DNA of 16,740 bases from Ramicandelaber brevisporus (GCA_025201865.1 MU603178.1:1-16740); one strand, 5' to 3'; counted from the first letter of the stretch, positions 1 through 10,035 are shown. Translations and numbers: made by a program. Notes: generated by a model not told the origin, from the sequence alone.

Positions 1-1
1 T

Positions 2-226
2 GACAGCGAGTGGGTCGACATGGCCAGCGACGGCGAGGAGCGTGAGTACGAGCGTGAATACGAGGATGAGTATGAGGATGAGTACGAGGATGTCAATCAG
101 GAAGAAGATGAGGACGATGATGCCGACGCCGAGTCGAGCGAGTGCTCTGAGTGCGGCGACCAGTGCACATGCTCAGACGGCACCGACGACACCGACGATA
201 CTGATCATTCCGATGGATTTGATTAG
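2..226 (+). CDS. C-terminal end of an unidentified acidic protein (5' partial)
   Basis: The frame is open from the left edge, so this is the last 74 codons of a longer gene; the ATG at 20 is probably internal. The visible tail is extremely acidic, with tandem EYED-type repeats (nt 47-92), then Glu/Asp runs, a small cysteine cluster (C-x2-C-x3-C-x-C, nt about 142-174) and a Thr-Asp-Asp repeat before the TAG stop. Such tails occur in many chaperones, chromatin factors and nucleolar proteins, so family and function cannot be given. The next gene lies 156 bp downstream on the same strand. Confidence 0.6.
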   Translation, partial: DSEWVDMASDGEEREYEREYEDEYEDEYEDVNQEEDEDDDADAESSECSECGDQCTCSDGTDDTDDTDHSDGFD

Positions 227-1609
<1,383 letters not shown>

Positions 1610-1848
1610 GTCAGTATAAACACACATATATATATATGCAGTTAAGAAGTTGATTAACTGGCCTCCAGTTGTTAATCGTTTGATGTTTTCACTTTCTTTT
1701 CTTTTTCAAGTGAACGACTTCGAGAAGAACACGTGGAACATGTGGTTTATGTCGTTTGTTTGCTCTTTGTGGGCTGGCTTTTTCGAAGTTCCGAAGGTTT
1801 ACTTCCGTTTGTCATCTCACCTCTCTTCAACCTGATCTTTGTCTCTCC
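1610..1848 (+). promoter_or_regulatory. Intergenic spacer with a TA dinucleotide run
   Basis: This spacer follows the thiolase stop and holds a pure TA alternation at about 1626-1637. It could act in thiolase 3'-end formation or as an AT-rich promoter element for the next gene. The rest is T-rich leader. An in-frame ATG at 1756 extends the next ORF upstream, but I treat that stretch as leader because a typical mitochondrial presequence begins at 1849. Confidence 0.35.
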
Positions 1849-2517
1849 ATGCTGCGCTCGCTGATCCAGCCATCGCTCTTCAACTCTGTTAGAGCTGCCC
1901 GTTTGTCTACGACAGCCGTCGCCTGCACCGGTCCTCCACCGTCTACACCGCTTTCACCGGAGTATTATGCGCAGCGCTCAAAGCAGTTTATCCTGACCCC
2001 TGCAGAAATTGAGCGTGAGTTTGCCGCCTTGCCATCCAAGGTCCGTGAACTGACCGCTGGGTATCCAGTAGCCACGACTCTCGCTGTCCACTGGGGAATG
2101 CAGGACAGCTTTGGCCATCTTAACAATGTGGCATACCTGCGATTCTTCGAAACTGGCCGTCTTCAGCTGATGGCTGCTTTGACCCACTACATGTCTCCAC
2201 AAGAAGCCGTTGAGCTGATTGATGCCACTGGTGTCGGCGTGATTGCTAAGGATGTCTATGCCAAGTACTTGGCTCCTGTTCATTGGCCCGATTCGCTTAC
2301 AATTGCCACGCGTGCAGTTGATGTCAAGAGCCGAGATGGCAAGAGCATTGCGAAGGACCGGATGCTAGTTGAAGGTATCGCCGTGTCCCACAAGCAAGAA
2401 GCCATTGTGGCCAGTCACTTCTGCACCATGGTTGCGTTTGACTATAAGAAGCAGAGCAAGTCTGACTACACTGAGTCCATCTTGAATGCTGTGAGAACCG
2501 TTCACAAATCTTGTTAG
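1849..2517 (+). CDS. Hotdog-fold (4HBT-like) acyl-CoA thioesterase, probably mitochondrial
   Basis: A 222-aa protein with one hotdog domain (about 76-200). Its signature is the 4HBT active-site loop: D86-S-F-G-H90-L-N-N93 followed by AYLRFFE101, as in YbgC/FcbC-like acyl-CoA thioesterases. The likely reaction is hydrolysis of an acyl-CoA to free acid and CoA; the substrate cannot be read from sequence. Residues 1-20 (MLRSLIQPSL...RAARLS) are basic and Ser/Leu-rich without acids, a good mitochondrial presequence, with cleavage plausible after ARLS. That is why the ATG at 1849 is preferred to the in-frame ATG at 1756, which would bury the presequence behind 31 poorly conserved-looking residues. 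The gene lies 79 bp before APC2 on the same strand. Family assignment is firm; exact ortholog unknown. Confidence 0.8.
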   Translation: MLRSLIQPSLFNSVRAARLSTTAVACTGPPPSTPLSPEYYAQRSKQFILTPAEIEREFAALPSKVRELTAGYPVATTLAVHWGMQDSFGHLNNVAYLRFFETGRLQLMAALTHYMSPQEAVELIDATGVGVIAKDVYAKYLAPVHWPDSLTIATRAVDVKSRDGKSIAKDRMLVEGIAVSHKQEAIVASHFCTMVAFDYKKQSKSDYTESILNAVRTVHKSC

Positions 2518-2596
2518 CAACCATAATACTCATAACAGCCTAAAATTTGAACAGCAAAAAGTAAAAATAAAAATAAAAACAAACAAACAAACAGCG
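2518..2596 (+). promoter_or_regulatory. Short A-rich leader of the APC2 gene
   Basis: The whole spacer is 79 bp and its last 40 bases are an A-rich simple sequence of AAAAT and AAAC units (about 2557-2594). It must hold both the 3' end of the thioesterase transcript and the APC2 5' UTR, so the two transcripts may overlap. The length equals the APC2 duplication unit; the sequences are unrelated, so this is coincidence. Confidence 0.4.
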
Positions 2597-5540
2597 ATGA
2601 CAAGTGCGACGCTAGTTTTAGAGGATGTTGCACGCGCAATGGGTCACGAGAGACTCACTCGAACTGTCCGCGATACAGCTGAAAGGGTCGTAGCAAGTTG
2701 GAATAGAGTTGTGCTGGCGATCCATAATGATCAGGCTCTTCCAGACGATTCTGATTTGACGACTTTAGCTGAACACAGCCTACTCTCACGCCTGCATCAA
2801 TGTCATATGGACCATATTCGCAGCCGCGTCAAGTTTGACGACTTTAGCTGAACACAGCCTACTCTCACGCCTGCATCAATGTCATATGGACCATATTCGC
2901 AGCCGCGTCAAGCAAGCTGTGAGTGAGTTGTGTGAGATTAGTGCCAGTATTGACGAGATTGCAGAGCGTCTAGCAGCATTGAGACGAAGACAGCTTGACA
3001 TTGCTGCCCAGATTGTAAATGCCAATGTGGTTGACTACAATCCGCGAGAAGTTGATGTATTGTTTGCAGCATTGGTGTGTATCTCAGCACCCGCAAGCTG
3101 GAAGCAGCTGGTGGCAGGTCTAGTTGGTCAAGTTACAATTACTCAAAGCAATGGTCACTCAGCAACCATGGTAACATTACGACACATTGCAGATTGTGGG
3201 CTGGCTTATGCCAGCGCATCTGAGATTATGGCAGTAATTAATGCACAGATCGATGAAAGGATTGGTCAAACTAGACGACGCTATGCGGAAAGCACAGAGC
3301 AAGACTGTGACCAGCTTCACGATATCAAGCAGTTTGTGCACACAGTGTGTATTCCATTATTGCGCGACACTCTGTTTGCTACTCAGTCTCCACCTCGTAG
3401 TATGGCTGCATGGTTGGACTCGCTCGAAGAATCGACCATTTCAAAGTGTGTTAGCATGCAGTGTAGTGAGATCTATGACATTATTAATTCGTATCCAGCA
3501 TCACATCAATATCTTGACAGCTTACGGTTATTGTTTACTGGGCCAGCAAGACGTCGTCAACTCTTGATTGCAGTGCGAGAGCAAGTATCTCGCCGACTAC
3601 TTAACCAGGGCAACTCTACAAAGGCTATTTTGACATTCTTTGTGCAGTCTATCAAAGCACTTCGGTATATTGACCCCACTGGCTTGGTTGCCGAAGAAGG
3701 TGTTGCTGCACCGATTAGAGCTTATCTGCGAAATCCAAGCAGTTTAGCAACAAACAATGACGCCAATGTTGTTTATGGTGGACGGCGAGACTTGGCTAGT
3801 AGTGTAGTTTCGTGCTTGATTGGTGAACATGGAGATTTATTAGAAGAGCTGAGGCATGCTACAGTCACTGCAATTGATGAACGTGCATTGAAGGCTGCGA
3901 GACGAGGTAAATTATCTGCAATATCAGTTTCATCGGCTTCATCATCAGCAGCAGCAGCAGCAGCATTATCTTCATCAATGCTGTTTGGATCAATGGCTAT
4001 GTCACTGGAGGGAGGATATGAAAGTGATGATGATGATCCACCGTACAGCGATGTGGATTGGATGCCATGCACAGTTGATGCCAGAGCAGTTCCTCAGACA
4101 GCATTACAATGGAGTCGAGATATATTAGCATCATTGGTTGGATTATTTGACAATCTGCAGGTGTTGATGGATGCAATCAGACACGCAATAACTGATCAGA
4201 TGATGACTGTTCTAAATAATGATGCAGCAATTGTATTAGTACCTAAGGGTGAATCCCAGCTAAGACCTTTGCCTTTAGAATTTCCATTGGATAATTTGCA
4301 GAGAACAGTGGAGTTACTCTTACTTAGATTTGGACAGCAGAGAATGCAACAGTGCTCAGTAATGTTAAATGATATGCTAAATGCTCATATCAGTGATAAT
4401 AGCACACGAAACTTACAGCCATTGATTAGTATGGAACAAGTTACGCCGGTTGCTCATTCAAAAAGAAGTAGACCATCCCAGCAAAAGAACTCGCTGGCTG
4501 AGTCAAGTTTATACGTGTTAACTACATCGGGATCTTACTGGCCAGATCCACACAAGCTGGGTCCACTTAAATTACCAAAGGAGATTACGAAGAAAATGAA
4601 GCAGTATTCACGGCAATATTCACAGTACAAATCAAAAAGATATCTTGAATGGATTCCGCATTCTGGCTCGGTAGTTTTAGATTTACAATTCATGGATGGT
4701 GCTGATAGTATTAAAGTGCTATCTATTCAATGCACGCCAGCACAAGCAACAGTTATTTCATGCTTCAGCAGCAACGATGTCTCTGGTGGGATTACACTTG
4801 GAATTGATGAGCTCCTTGAAAAGACTCAGCTGAAAGAGAATCTGCTGAGGGGCTGTATCGCATTCTGGGTAAGCAAAGGTGTACTCACTCTAACCGATGG
4901 CAGCAGCAGCAGTGATGATGATGAAATATACTCATCAAGTGGTCGGTGGAACGACACCCTGCAGCAAACTTATGATAAAATACAACGATATATTCAGAGA
5001 CAGACCCAGCTGCTCGAACAACAGCCACCTTCCTTAACACGGTCATCCACATCCACATCAAACACAGCATCTACACTCGGAATTGCACCCAGTAGAAACA
5101 GCCAGAGTCCATGGCTATCCACATCTCTCTCTTCCAGCGAAGACAGGAACAGCGGCGATGGTGCAAGTGGCAATGATGACGAGCCTGAGTATTTGGATAC
5201 TGGAGTGGTATCATCTGCAGCAGGACATGGCTCAAGTGCCAGAGGCACAGCTGACGAGCAGAACGAAGCTGATGAAGAGGATGAGGACGACTTGCAGAGC
5301 TTGCTTAAACCACCGTCCCAGCCACCGGAGATTACAGTCTATTGGCCATTTATCCAGAGTCTAATGACTAACTTGGGATCAATGACGGCCGAAAGACTGC
5401 AGCAGATGCTGACATTGTTTGTGCAGCAGCCAATGAGATATACTAGGAAAATTGATGAATTGCGAGTGTATTTGTCTGTACTGGTGGATGATGGTAAGCT
5501 GCAGCAATCGGACGATGGATCATATAAGCTCTCTAGCTAA
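2597..5540 (+). CDS. APC2: Anaphase-promoting complex subunit 2 (cullin-like), frame broken by a 79-bp tandem duplication
   Basis: APC2 is the cullin-like scaffold of the anaphase-promoting complex; it binds the RING subunit APC11. The ATG at 2597 opens a frame stopping at 2851 (84 aa). The rest is read in another frame, from about 2835 to 5540. An exact 79-bp duplication causes the shift; with one copy the gene would be one 954-codon frame. Numbering by that frame, residues 1 to about 430 are helical cullin-repeat-like. Residues 610-740 are the cullin homology region (SGSYWP, LKLP, Y-x3-Y-x2-K-x-R-x-L-x-W, TPAQA, fWvskGVL). Residues 745-880 are a Ser-rich acidic insert. Residues 885-954 are the APC2 C-terminal winged helix (EITVYWPFI through YKLSS). 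It is longer than the 680-850 aa common in this family, owing to the inserts. The first ATG in the downstream frame (2886) would give an 884-aa N-truncated protein. Confidence 0.9.
2755..2833 (+). repeat. 79-bp tandem duplication, copy 1
   Basis: This stretch is followed at once by a base-for-base identical copy. It encodes the APC2 residues LTTLAEHSLL to RSRVK in the upstream frame. Because 79 is not a multiple of three, reading on into copy 2 shifts the frame and reaches a TGA at 2849-2851. Confidence 0.97.
2834..2912 (+). repeat. 79-bp tandem duplication, copy 2
   Basis: Exact second copy, with no mismatch that I can see. It encodes the same peptide in the frame that continues to the APC2 stop at 5540. 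The complete identity means the duplication is either very recent or an assembly artefact. Confidence 0.97.
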
Positions 5541-5888
5541 TTAATTAGTTGATTTTTCAGTGTCGGAGTCAATGCATGCCAACTCGTGGCCTGTCGATGA
5601 GAGAGAGTGAACGAGAGAGTGAGAATGAGAGAGTGTGTGCGAGTGAGTAAGCGAGTGTATGCGGCGTGTGTGTCCATCTTCTCTCTGTTCTGCTATTCTT
5701 TTTTTCTGTTCTCTGGTGCTGCTTTTCTTTTTTCTATTTTCTGTTTCCTTCCCTTTTTTTTCAAACTTTCTCTCCTTTTACCTTTTCATTATTCTCTTTG
5801 ACTGATAGCAACAAATCGAGCCAACGAGCAAGCGAACGAACCAAACGACGATTAAGGGAAACTGCATAGACCCTGCAATACTATAGAG
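5541..5888 (+). promoter_or_regulatory. Promoter/5' UTR of the IPT factor gene: purine block, pyrimidine block, possible leader intron
   Basis: This 348-bp spacer has no credible gene. It has two contrasting blocks: a GA/GT-rich purine stretch (about 5597-5665, repeated GAGAGAGT and GAGTGAG motifs), then a CT-rich tract with few purines (about 5672-5800). A GTAAGC donor at 5647 and a TAG acceptor ending at 5808, after the pyrimidine tract, would delimit a 162-bp intron in the 5' UTR. That is a guess from splice-site patterns. Short F/L/S-rich ORFs in the pyrimidine tract are low-complexity artefacts. Confidence 0.45.
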
Positions 5889-8800
5889 ATGGATAGCGGA
5901 CCTGACCCTACACAGCTGCTACAGCTACAACAGCTGATGCAGCAACAGCAGCAGCAACAGCAGCAGCAGCAGCAGCAACAACAACAACAACATCAGCAAC
6001 AACAGTCGAGTAGTTCGACGCCGCATTTTCCTTTTGCGCAGCCCACTCAACAGCAGATCCAATCGCTGGGTCTAGCTCTTGGTGGAGGCAGCTCTACTGC
6101 TGCAGGCCAGTCTCGCCTTCAGCAGCAACGGCCACGTTCAGCTCTGTTTACTGATCCGAATTTGTTTAGCTTGGGACAGTCCAGCTCAGAACCAGGAACT
6201 CCTGTAACTGCCAATATGCGCACAGTGTCTGGTGGCTCTCGCCCAATGTCGCCTCCGATGCTTCCTCATGGACATTCTCCACTCTCTCCTCCGTCTATCA
6301 ACCTGAGTACTCACTATGATGGCGGCGTTGCCAACTTACTGAACAGTGGAGGAGGAAGCAGCTCACTTGCGCAGTCAACATTGATTGCACAGGCAGCGGC
6401 CGTTGCTGCACGCAATAACAACGCTATGAATAATAGCCGGCCGACATCGCTTCATGGACATTATGGATTCCCTGGGTTGAGTGGAAGTGAGACACCAAGT
6501 AACCTTTTACATGGGATATCTGCACTAACAACTAGAACTCCAGGTCAATCTCCACCAATGCTGCCAATATCTGATCTATCTGACCACGCATTGTTTGCTA
6601 ATGCTAATAGTAACAGTAATAACAGCAATAACAGCAATAGCATACATCAACATGGAGGTGCGCTATTCTTTGGAAGCAATACTAATAGCAATATTGATTT
6701 TGGATTGGCTAATAATGGTAATAGTAACAACAGTAATAACTTCATCAATTCATCAATGATTCCTGGGCAGATTTCGATTCAAATGGCAGCTAATCAATTG
6801 GGACAACCAATAGGGATGTTTGAAACACCCACAAAGAGAGCAGAGGATATTGCATCACATATCCCGTTCAGTAGAGACAAAATTGATGCAATGCTATTAG
6901 CCAAGAGAGCAATTTCAGCCTCTACTGGAGTGGGTGACCCTATTGGCAGTCCAAGTGCACGTTTGGATCCAAATTTGCTGTCATCAGATGTGAATACCGT
7001 GGCGTATTCGTTGTCTAATTTAACGCCACTTCCTGATGTTGGCATTGAGATGGGATTGAATAGAAATAATAACTACAAGTTAATTGTGGAAGGAGAAAGT
7101 GAAGCTAACTACAGATCAAGAGTAGAGACGCAGGTTAAACTAACACTGAAATTGTTTGATGCTAATGGAAACATAGTGCGCAACTGGTCACATATCAGAG
7201 TTGGTGATAGACTGATTGCTAAGGATAAGGCCAGGAGAATGGCTAAAACTAGAAAATATGAGCCAAACGATGAATCTAGAATATTAAATTTGGAAGCACA
7301 TGTTATTGGCTATGACAATCCAGATTCATTGATTGTAATGTGCAGATCCTGTGTAAACAGAGAATGGAAAAGAGTAAATAGGAGAAGAGAGCCTAAATCT
7401 GGGAAAGGAACGGCCATTCACACTGCCACAAGCACTCCTCTTCAGAGTGCGCCTGGCTCACCTCTATTAGCCCCTCTAAGCAGCGGCAATGCTAATATTG
7501 GCAACAGCAATAACAGTGGAAGTCAAGTTCAGCTGCTGGATTTAGCATCAACATTGGGACAGATGCCAGATTGGGATGCAGACCGCATTGAGTATGAGAG
7601 AACACGTGTAGTGATATTTAACACCAATGAATATGTTGATTTCTCACTGGGAGAGGCACTTTTGCCAAGCAGACTCACATGCTACTGCCGCCATCACAAA
7701 GAAAAGACTGGATTTTGTATTTACTTTGTATTGACTGATCACCTGGGAAATGAAGTGGCTTCTGTTGTATCTGAGCCTATTTTAATTACAGATGATCATA
7801 AGGGAAGCAAGGCTGCTGGAAACAAAGGAATGAGCGTGGCCGATAGAAGACTGGCCACTGCATCTGCCACTGTAATGGCTGCTGGCGGAAATACTGCCTC
7901 CACCATCAGCACTACAAACGCAATGAGGAGCTTAAATGCATCACCTCTGCTCCACCAAGCCTCAATTGACATGTTCTCGGGTGTATCTCTTCCTCTATCA
8001 GCTGCAGTGACCGGCCCACCGGGTACCAGAACACCACTCATCTCCCTATCAACCAGAGCCTCCCCTGTATTGAAGCCAAGTACACTGAGACATCACACTT
8101 TGGCCAACAATACCAATAGTAGTAACAGCAATAGTAGTAGTAACATGCTGCAGCCTCCATTGATGGATAATATTATTCCACTGGGCGGCCTGCCTAGTGC
8201 TGCAATGCCAACTCTGGGCAACCCTACGCTGACATCATCCAGCCTATTGTTTGGAAATAACTCTCAGCAGCAGCAACAGCAGTACTCGGCCATTCAGTCG
8301 GCATTGAACAGCGTCGCCAATACACCTCTTCATTCGCCTTATCTGTCAGCTATTCATAACGTTCCAGCTCATTTACATCAGCTGTCTCAACCTACTCAGC
8401 CTATGCATCTATCTCGTCCCGCCTCTCCTCTCCTGCACTCCTCTTATCGCCTCCCTCAAGCCGTCTCGTCGCAGCCAGCTACGATTATCAACGCAAACAC
8501 TGCGGCGGCTATCGCTGCTGCAGCTGCGGCGGCCGTTGCTGTTCCTGTCAAAGTCGAGCCACTCTCTCCTCAGTTGGTTATCACCGAAGCCCCAGCTGCA
8601 GGTCCATACGGAGATGTGACTGGCGCTGACTTCTCTTCTTTGCTCGCTCTACAATCTAACGCAAATGGTAGCAATGGACTCTCTCTGCTTGGTTCAAACA
8701 TTAACGGAGCCAGTGGAAGCCTCACTACCAACAACAGTAGCAGCAATCTCCTTGATTTGTCGCACATATCGTCAGCCGTGCAGCCAAAGAGCAACACTTT

Positions 8801-9263
8801 AACATCCGGTGTGATTAGACAGCATGGCCATCAGCGTCTCCGCTCGCTACCAACATCTCCTCTGCGGCCAGTCACTGGTAACGGCTCGACCTCTCCCGGT
8901 GAACCTGCTGTAACTGTAACTACCATCAGCCCCTCTCATGGATCACTTGCTGGAGGTGGTACTCTGACTATTGTTGGCTCTGGCTTTACCTCTGAGCACA
9001 CTGTGTACTTTGGCGACGTTCCCGCTCCATCATGCGTGCTTTTGTCTCCGTCTCAGCTGCTGTGTCTGGTTCCAGGCTCAGCTTCATCCAAGATGGTCAC
9101 AGTGTCAATTCGCAACAAGGCTAATCCCGAGCAAATGCTAGTGTCGATGAATGCAGCTACTGGCACACCTCTGCTTTATACCTACACGAATGATACTCTG
9201 GCTTCCATGGTGTTTGATCTGCATTCATCCACTTCTCCAGAAAGCCAACCAGCCAGCCATTAA
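5889..9263 (+). CDS. Spt23/Mga2-like IPT-domain transcription factor lacking ankyrin repeats and membrane anchor
   Basis: A 1124-aa intronless ORF. Residues 18-39 are polyglutamine; residues 40-380 are Ser/Asn/Pro-rich with many SP/TP sites. Residues 384-502 and 549-638 form a conserved globular region (SRVETQVKLTLKLFD; RCV..EWKR; FSLGEALLPSRLTCYCRHHK) split by a low-complexity insert; from memory it resembles the region preceding the IPT domain in fungal Spt23/Mga2. Residues 640-1000 are again low complexity, with polyAla (about 868-882) and a VKVEPLSP motif (887-894). Residues 1007-1101 are an IPT/TIG immunoglobulin-like domain (SPSHGSLAGGGTLTIVGSGF, VYFGDVPA, LLCLVPGS). Only 23 residues follow. 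Yeast Spt23/Mga2 continue into ankyrin repeats and a C-terminal ER anchor, released by proteasomal processing, and control OLE1; both parts are missing here. A soluble nuclear regulator is inferred. Target genes unknown. Confidence 0.78.
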   Translation: MDSGPDPTQLLQLQQLMQQQQQQQQQQQQQQQQQHQQQQSSSSTPHFPFAQPTQQQIQSLGLALGGGSSTAAGQSRLQQQRPRSALFTDPNLFSLGQSSSEPGTPVTANMRTVSGGSRPMSPPMLPHGHSPLSPPSINLSTHYDGGVANLLNSGGGSSSLAQSTLIAQAAAVAARNNNAMNNSRPTSLHGHYGFPGLSGSETPSNLLHGISALTTRTPGQSPPMLPISDLSDHALFANANSNSNNSNNSNSIHQHGGALFFGSNTNSNIDFGLANNGNSNNSNNFINSSMIPGQISIQMAANQLGQPIGMFETPTKRAEDIASHIPFSRDKIDAMLLAKRAISASTGVGDPIGSPSARLDPNLLSSDVNTVAYSLSNLTPLPDVGIEMGLNRNNNYKLIVEGESEANYRSRVETQVKLTLKLFDANGNIVRNWSHIRVGDRLIAKDKARRMAKTRKYEPNDESRILNLEAHVIGYDNPDSLIVMCRSCVNREWKRVNRRREPKSGKGTAIHTATSTPLQSAPGSPLLAPLSSGNANIGNSNNSGSQVQLLDLASTLGQMPDWDADRIEYERTRVVIFNTNEYVDFSLGEALLPSRLTCYCRHHKEKTGFCIYFVLTDHLGNEVASVVSEPILITDDHKGSKAAGNKGMSVADRRLATASATVMAAGGNTASTISTTNAMRSLNASPLLHQASIDMFSGVSLPLSAAVTGPPGTRTPLISLSTRASPVLKPSTLRHHTLANNTNSSNSNSSSNMLQPPLMDNIIPLGGLPSAAMPTLGNPTLTSSSLLFGNNSQQQQQQYSAIQSALNSVANTPLHSPYLSAIHNVPAHLHQLSQPTQPMHLSRPASPLLHSSYRLPQAVSSQPATIINANTAAAIAAAAAAAVAVPVKVEPLSPQLVITEAPAAGPYGDVTGADFSSLLALQSNANGSNGLSLLGSNINGASGSLTTNNSSSNLLDLSHISSAVQPKSNTLTSGVIRQHGHQRLRSLPTSPLRPVTGNGSTSPGEPAVTVTTISPSHGSLAGGGTLTIVGSGFTSEHTVYFGDVPAPSCVLLSPSQLLCLVPGSASSKMVTVSIRNKANPEQMLVSMNAATGTPLLYTYTNDTLASMVFDLHSSTSPESQPASH
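5940..6005 (+). repeat. CAG/CAA tract encoding polyglutamine in the IPT factor
   Basis: This is a mixed CAG/CAA run coding for 17 Gln, one His and four Gln (residues 18-39), near the N-terminus. CAA interruptions make it less prone to slippage than pure CAG. Gln-rich N-termini are common in fungal activators. Confidence 0.9.
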
Positions 9264-9636
9264 CTCCACATTTTACCTTTGGGTTGATTGGTTCTGTATT
9301 GCCAACTAAATCTCATTTACTATCTTATATTTTATAGTCTTTTATTATTTACCCTCCTCTTCCCCCTCCTATTCCTCCTCCTCCATTGTTCGTTTTATTA
9401 CTCCTCCTCATCCTTCTCATCCTCCACATCTTGTTCCCTATCTCACTTCATTTTTTTTTATCCGTTGACTTTCAATCATTTTATTATTCATACTGATGAT
9501 GACGATAGTGCAGTCATACCATGGCAGTGCAGTATGCAATTGAATCGGCAGATGTCGAAATGAGTCAAAAAGTTTCTCTATTTTTTCTGCCTCCGACACA
9601 ACACGAACAGCCTCCCCTCAACCTCCCCACAAAAAG
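9264..9636 (+). promoter_or_regulatory. Intergenic region with a long polypyrimidine tract
   Basis: This 373-bp spacer contains no credible gene. From about 9343 to 9475 the top strand is nearly all C and T, with CTCC/TCCT-type repeats (densest 9355-9382 and 9401-9436). It should hold the 3' UTR of the IPT factor gene and the promoter of KGD4. ORFs here are low-complexity Ser/Phe/Leu readings. The last 60 bases are A/C-rich leader ending in a short A run before the ATG at 9637. Confidence 0.4.
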
Positions 9637-9797
9637 ATGACTTTTAAACGCCTACTATCAACGTCTGCACGGTCTGCCGCGCAGGTCATCGTGCCCAAGC
9701 AGCACGTACCGCTCATCAAGTTCCTTGGCCCGCGCAAGAACCTTCAGCACCCACACCAATCTGCCTCCCCAGCGACCGCTTCGAAGACTCAGACTTC

Positions 9798-9830
<33 letters not shown>

Positions 9831-9945
9831 CCGGACGGTTATCGACTTCCTTGACCTTCCCGCCAGATATCGGTCACCGCTTCCGACCGAGGAAGAAATC
9901 GAGGCGATTCTCAGCGGTGGAGCAACAGCGGTTCTTCGTCGCTAA
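9637..9945 (+). CDS. KGD4: 2-oxoglutarate dehydrogenase subunit KGD4 (Ymr31/MRPS36 family)
   Basis: A 102-aa protein of the Ymr31/MRPS36 family, once thought ribosomal and now known as Kgd4, which tethers E3 (dihydrolipoyl dehydrogenase) to the E1-E2 core of the mitochondrial 2-oxoglutarate dehydrogenase complex. Diagnostic parts are the N-terminal VPLIKFLGPRK (24-34) and the C-terminal LPARYR (74-79) followed by EEEIEAILSGGA (85-96), matching the family pattern LPARFR...E.I.SGGA. Residues 1-15 (MTFKRLLSTSARSAA) form a basic Ser-rich mitochondrial presequence. Between the conserved blocks lies a disordered linker with a pure ten-Gln tract (55-64), not known from the yeast protein. The E3 gene itself follows tail to tail 90 bp away. 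Identification rests on recalled family motifs, not a search. Confidence 0.85.
9799..9828 (+). repeat. Pure CAG x10 microsatellite encoding polyglutamine in KGD4
   Basis: Ten uninterrupted CAG codons encode Gln 55-64 in the linker between the N-terminal and C-terminal conserved blocks of KGD4. A pure tract of this length is expected to vary in length between strains. Confidence 0.93.
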
Positions 9946-10035
9946 TCGGATATGTGCTTTTATTATAATACTATAAATGCTTTTCTTTGCTTTAAGAGAT
10001 AATGTGGAAGATAGAGCTGGATGTATGAAATATCG
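9946..10035. terminator. Convergent 3' region between KGD4 and LPD1
   Basis: Only 90 bp separate the two stop codons, so both transcripts must end here or overlap. The stretch is AT-rich (about 9957-9976) and could serve polyadenylation in both directions. No canonical bidirectional signal is evident. Confidence 0.4.

Noticed and set aside
1756-1848. Upstream ATG that would lengthen the thioesterase by 31 residues
   Set aside because: The added residues would place a good mitochondrial presequence internally; the ATG at 1849 starts exactly at that presequence.
2802-2847. A 46-base intron in the APC2 duplication that would restore the frame
   Set aside because: The donor GTCATA is far from consensus, the intron would be very short, and it would leave an 11-residue repeat; a simple duplication explains the data better. 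RNA data could reopen it.
5940-6005. Regular CAG/CAA repeats considered as a CRISPR-like or mobile-element repeat
   Set aside because: They are in-frame triplet repeats encoding polyglutamine, with no spacers, target-site duplications or flanking element genes.
9288-9563. A 91-codon frame in the polypyrimidine region before KGD4
   Set aside because: Its product is a Ser/Phe/Leu low-complexity reading of a CT-rich tract, typical of chance ORFs.
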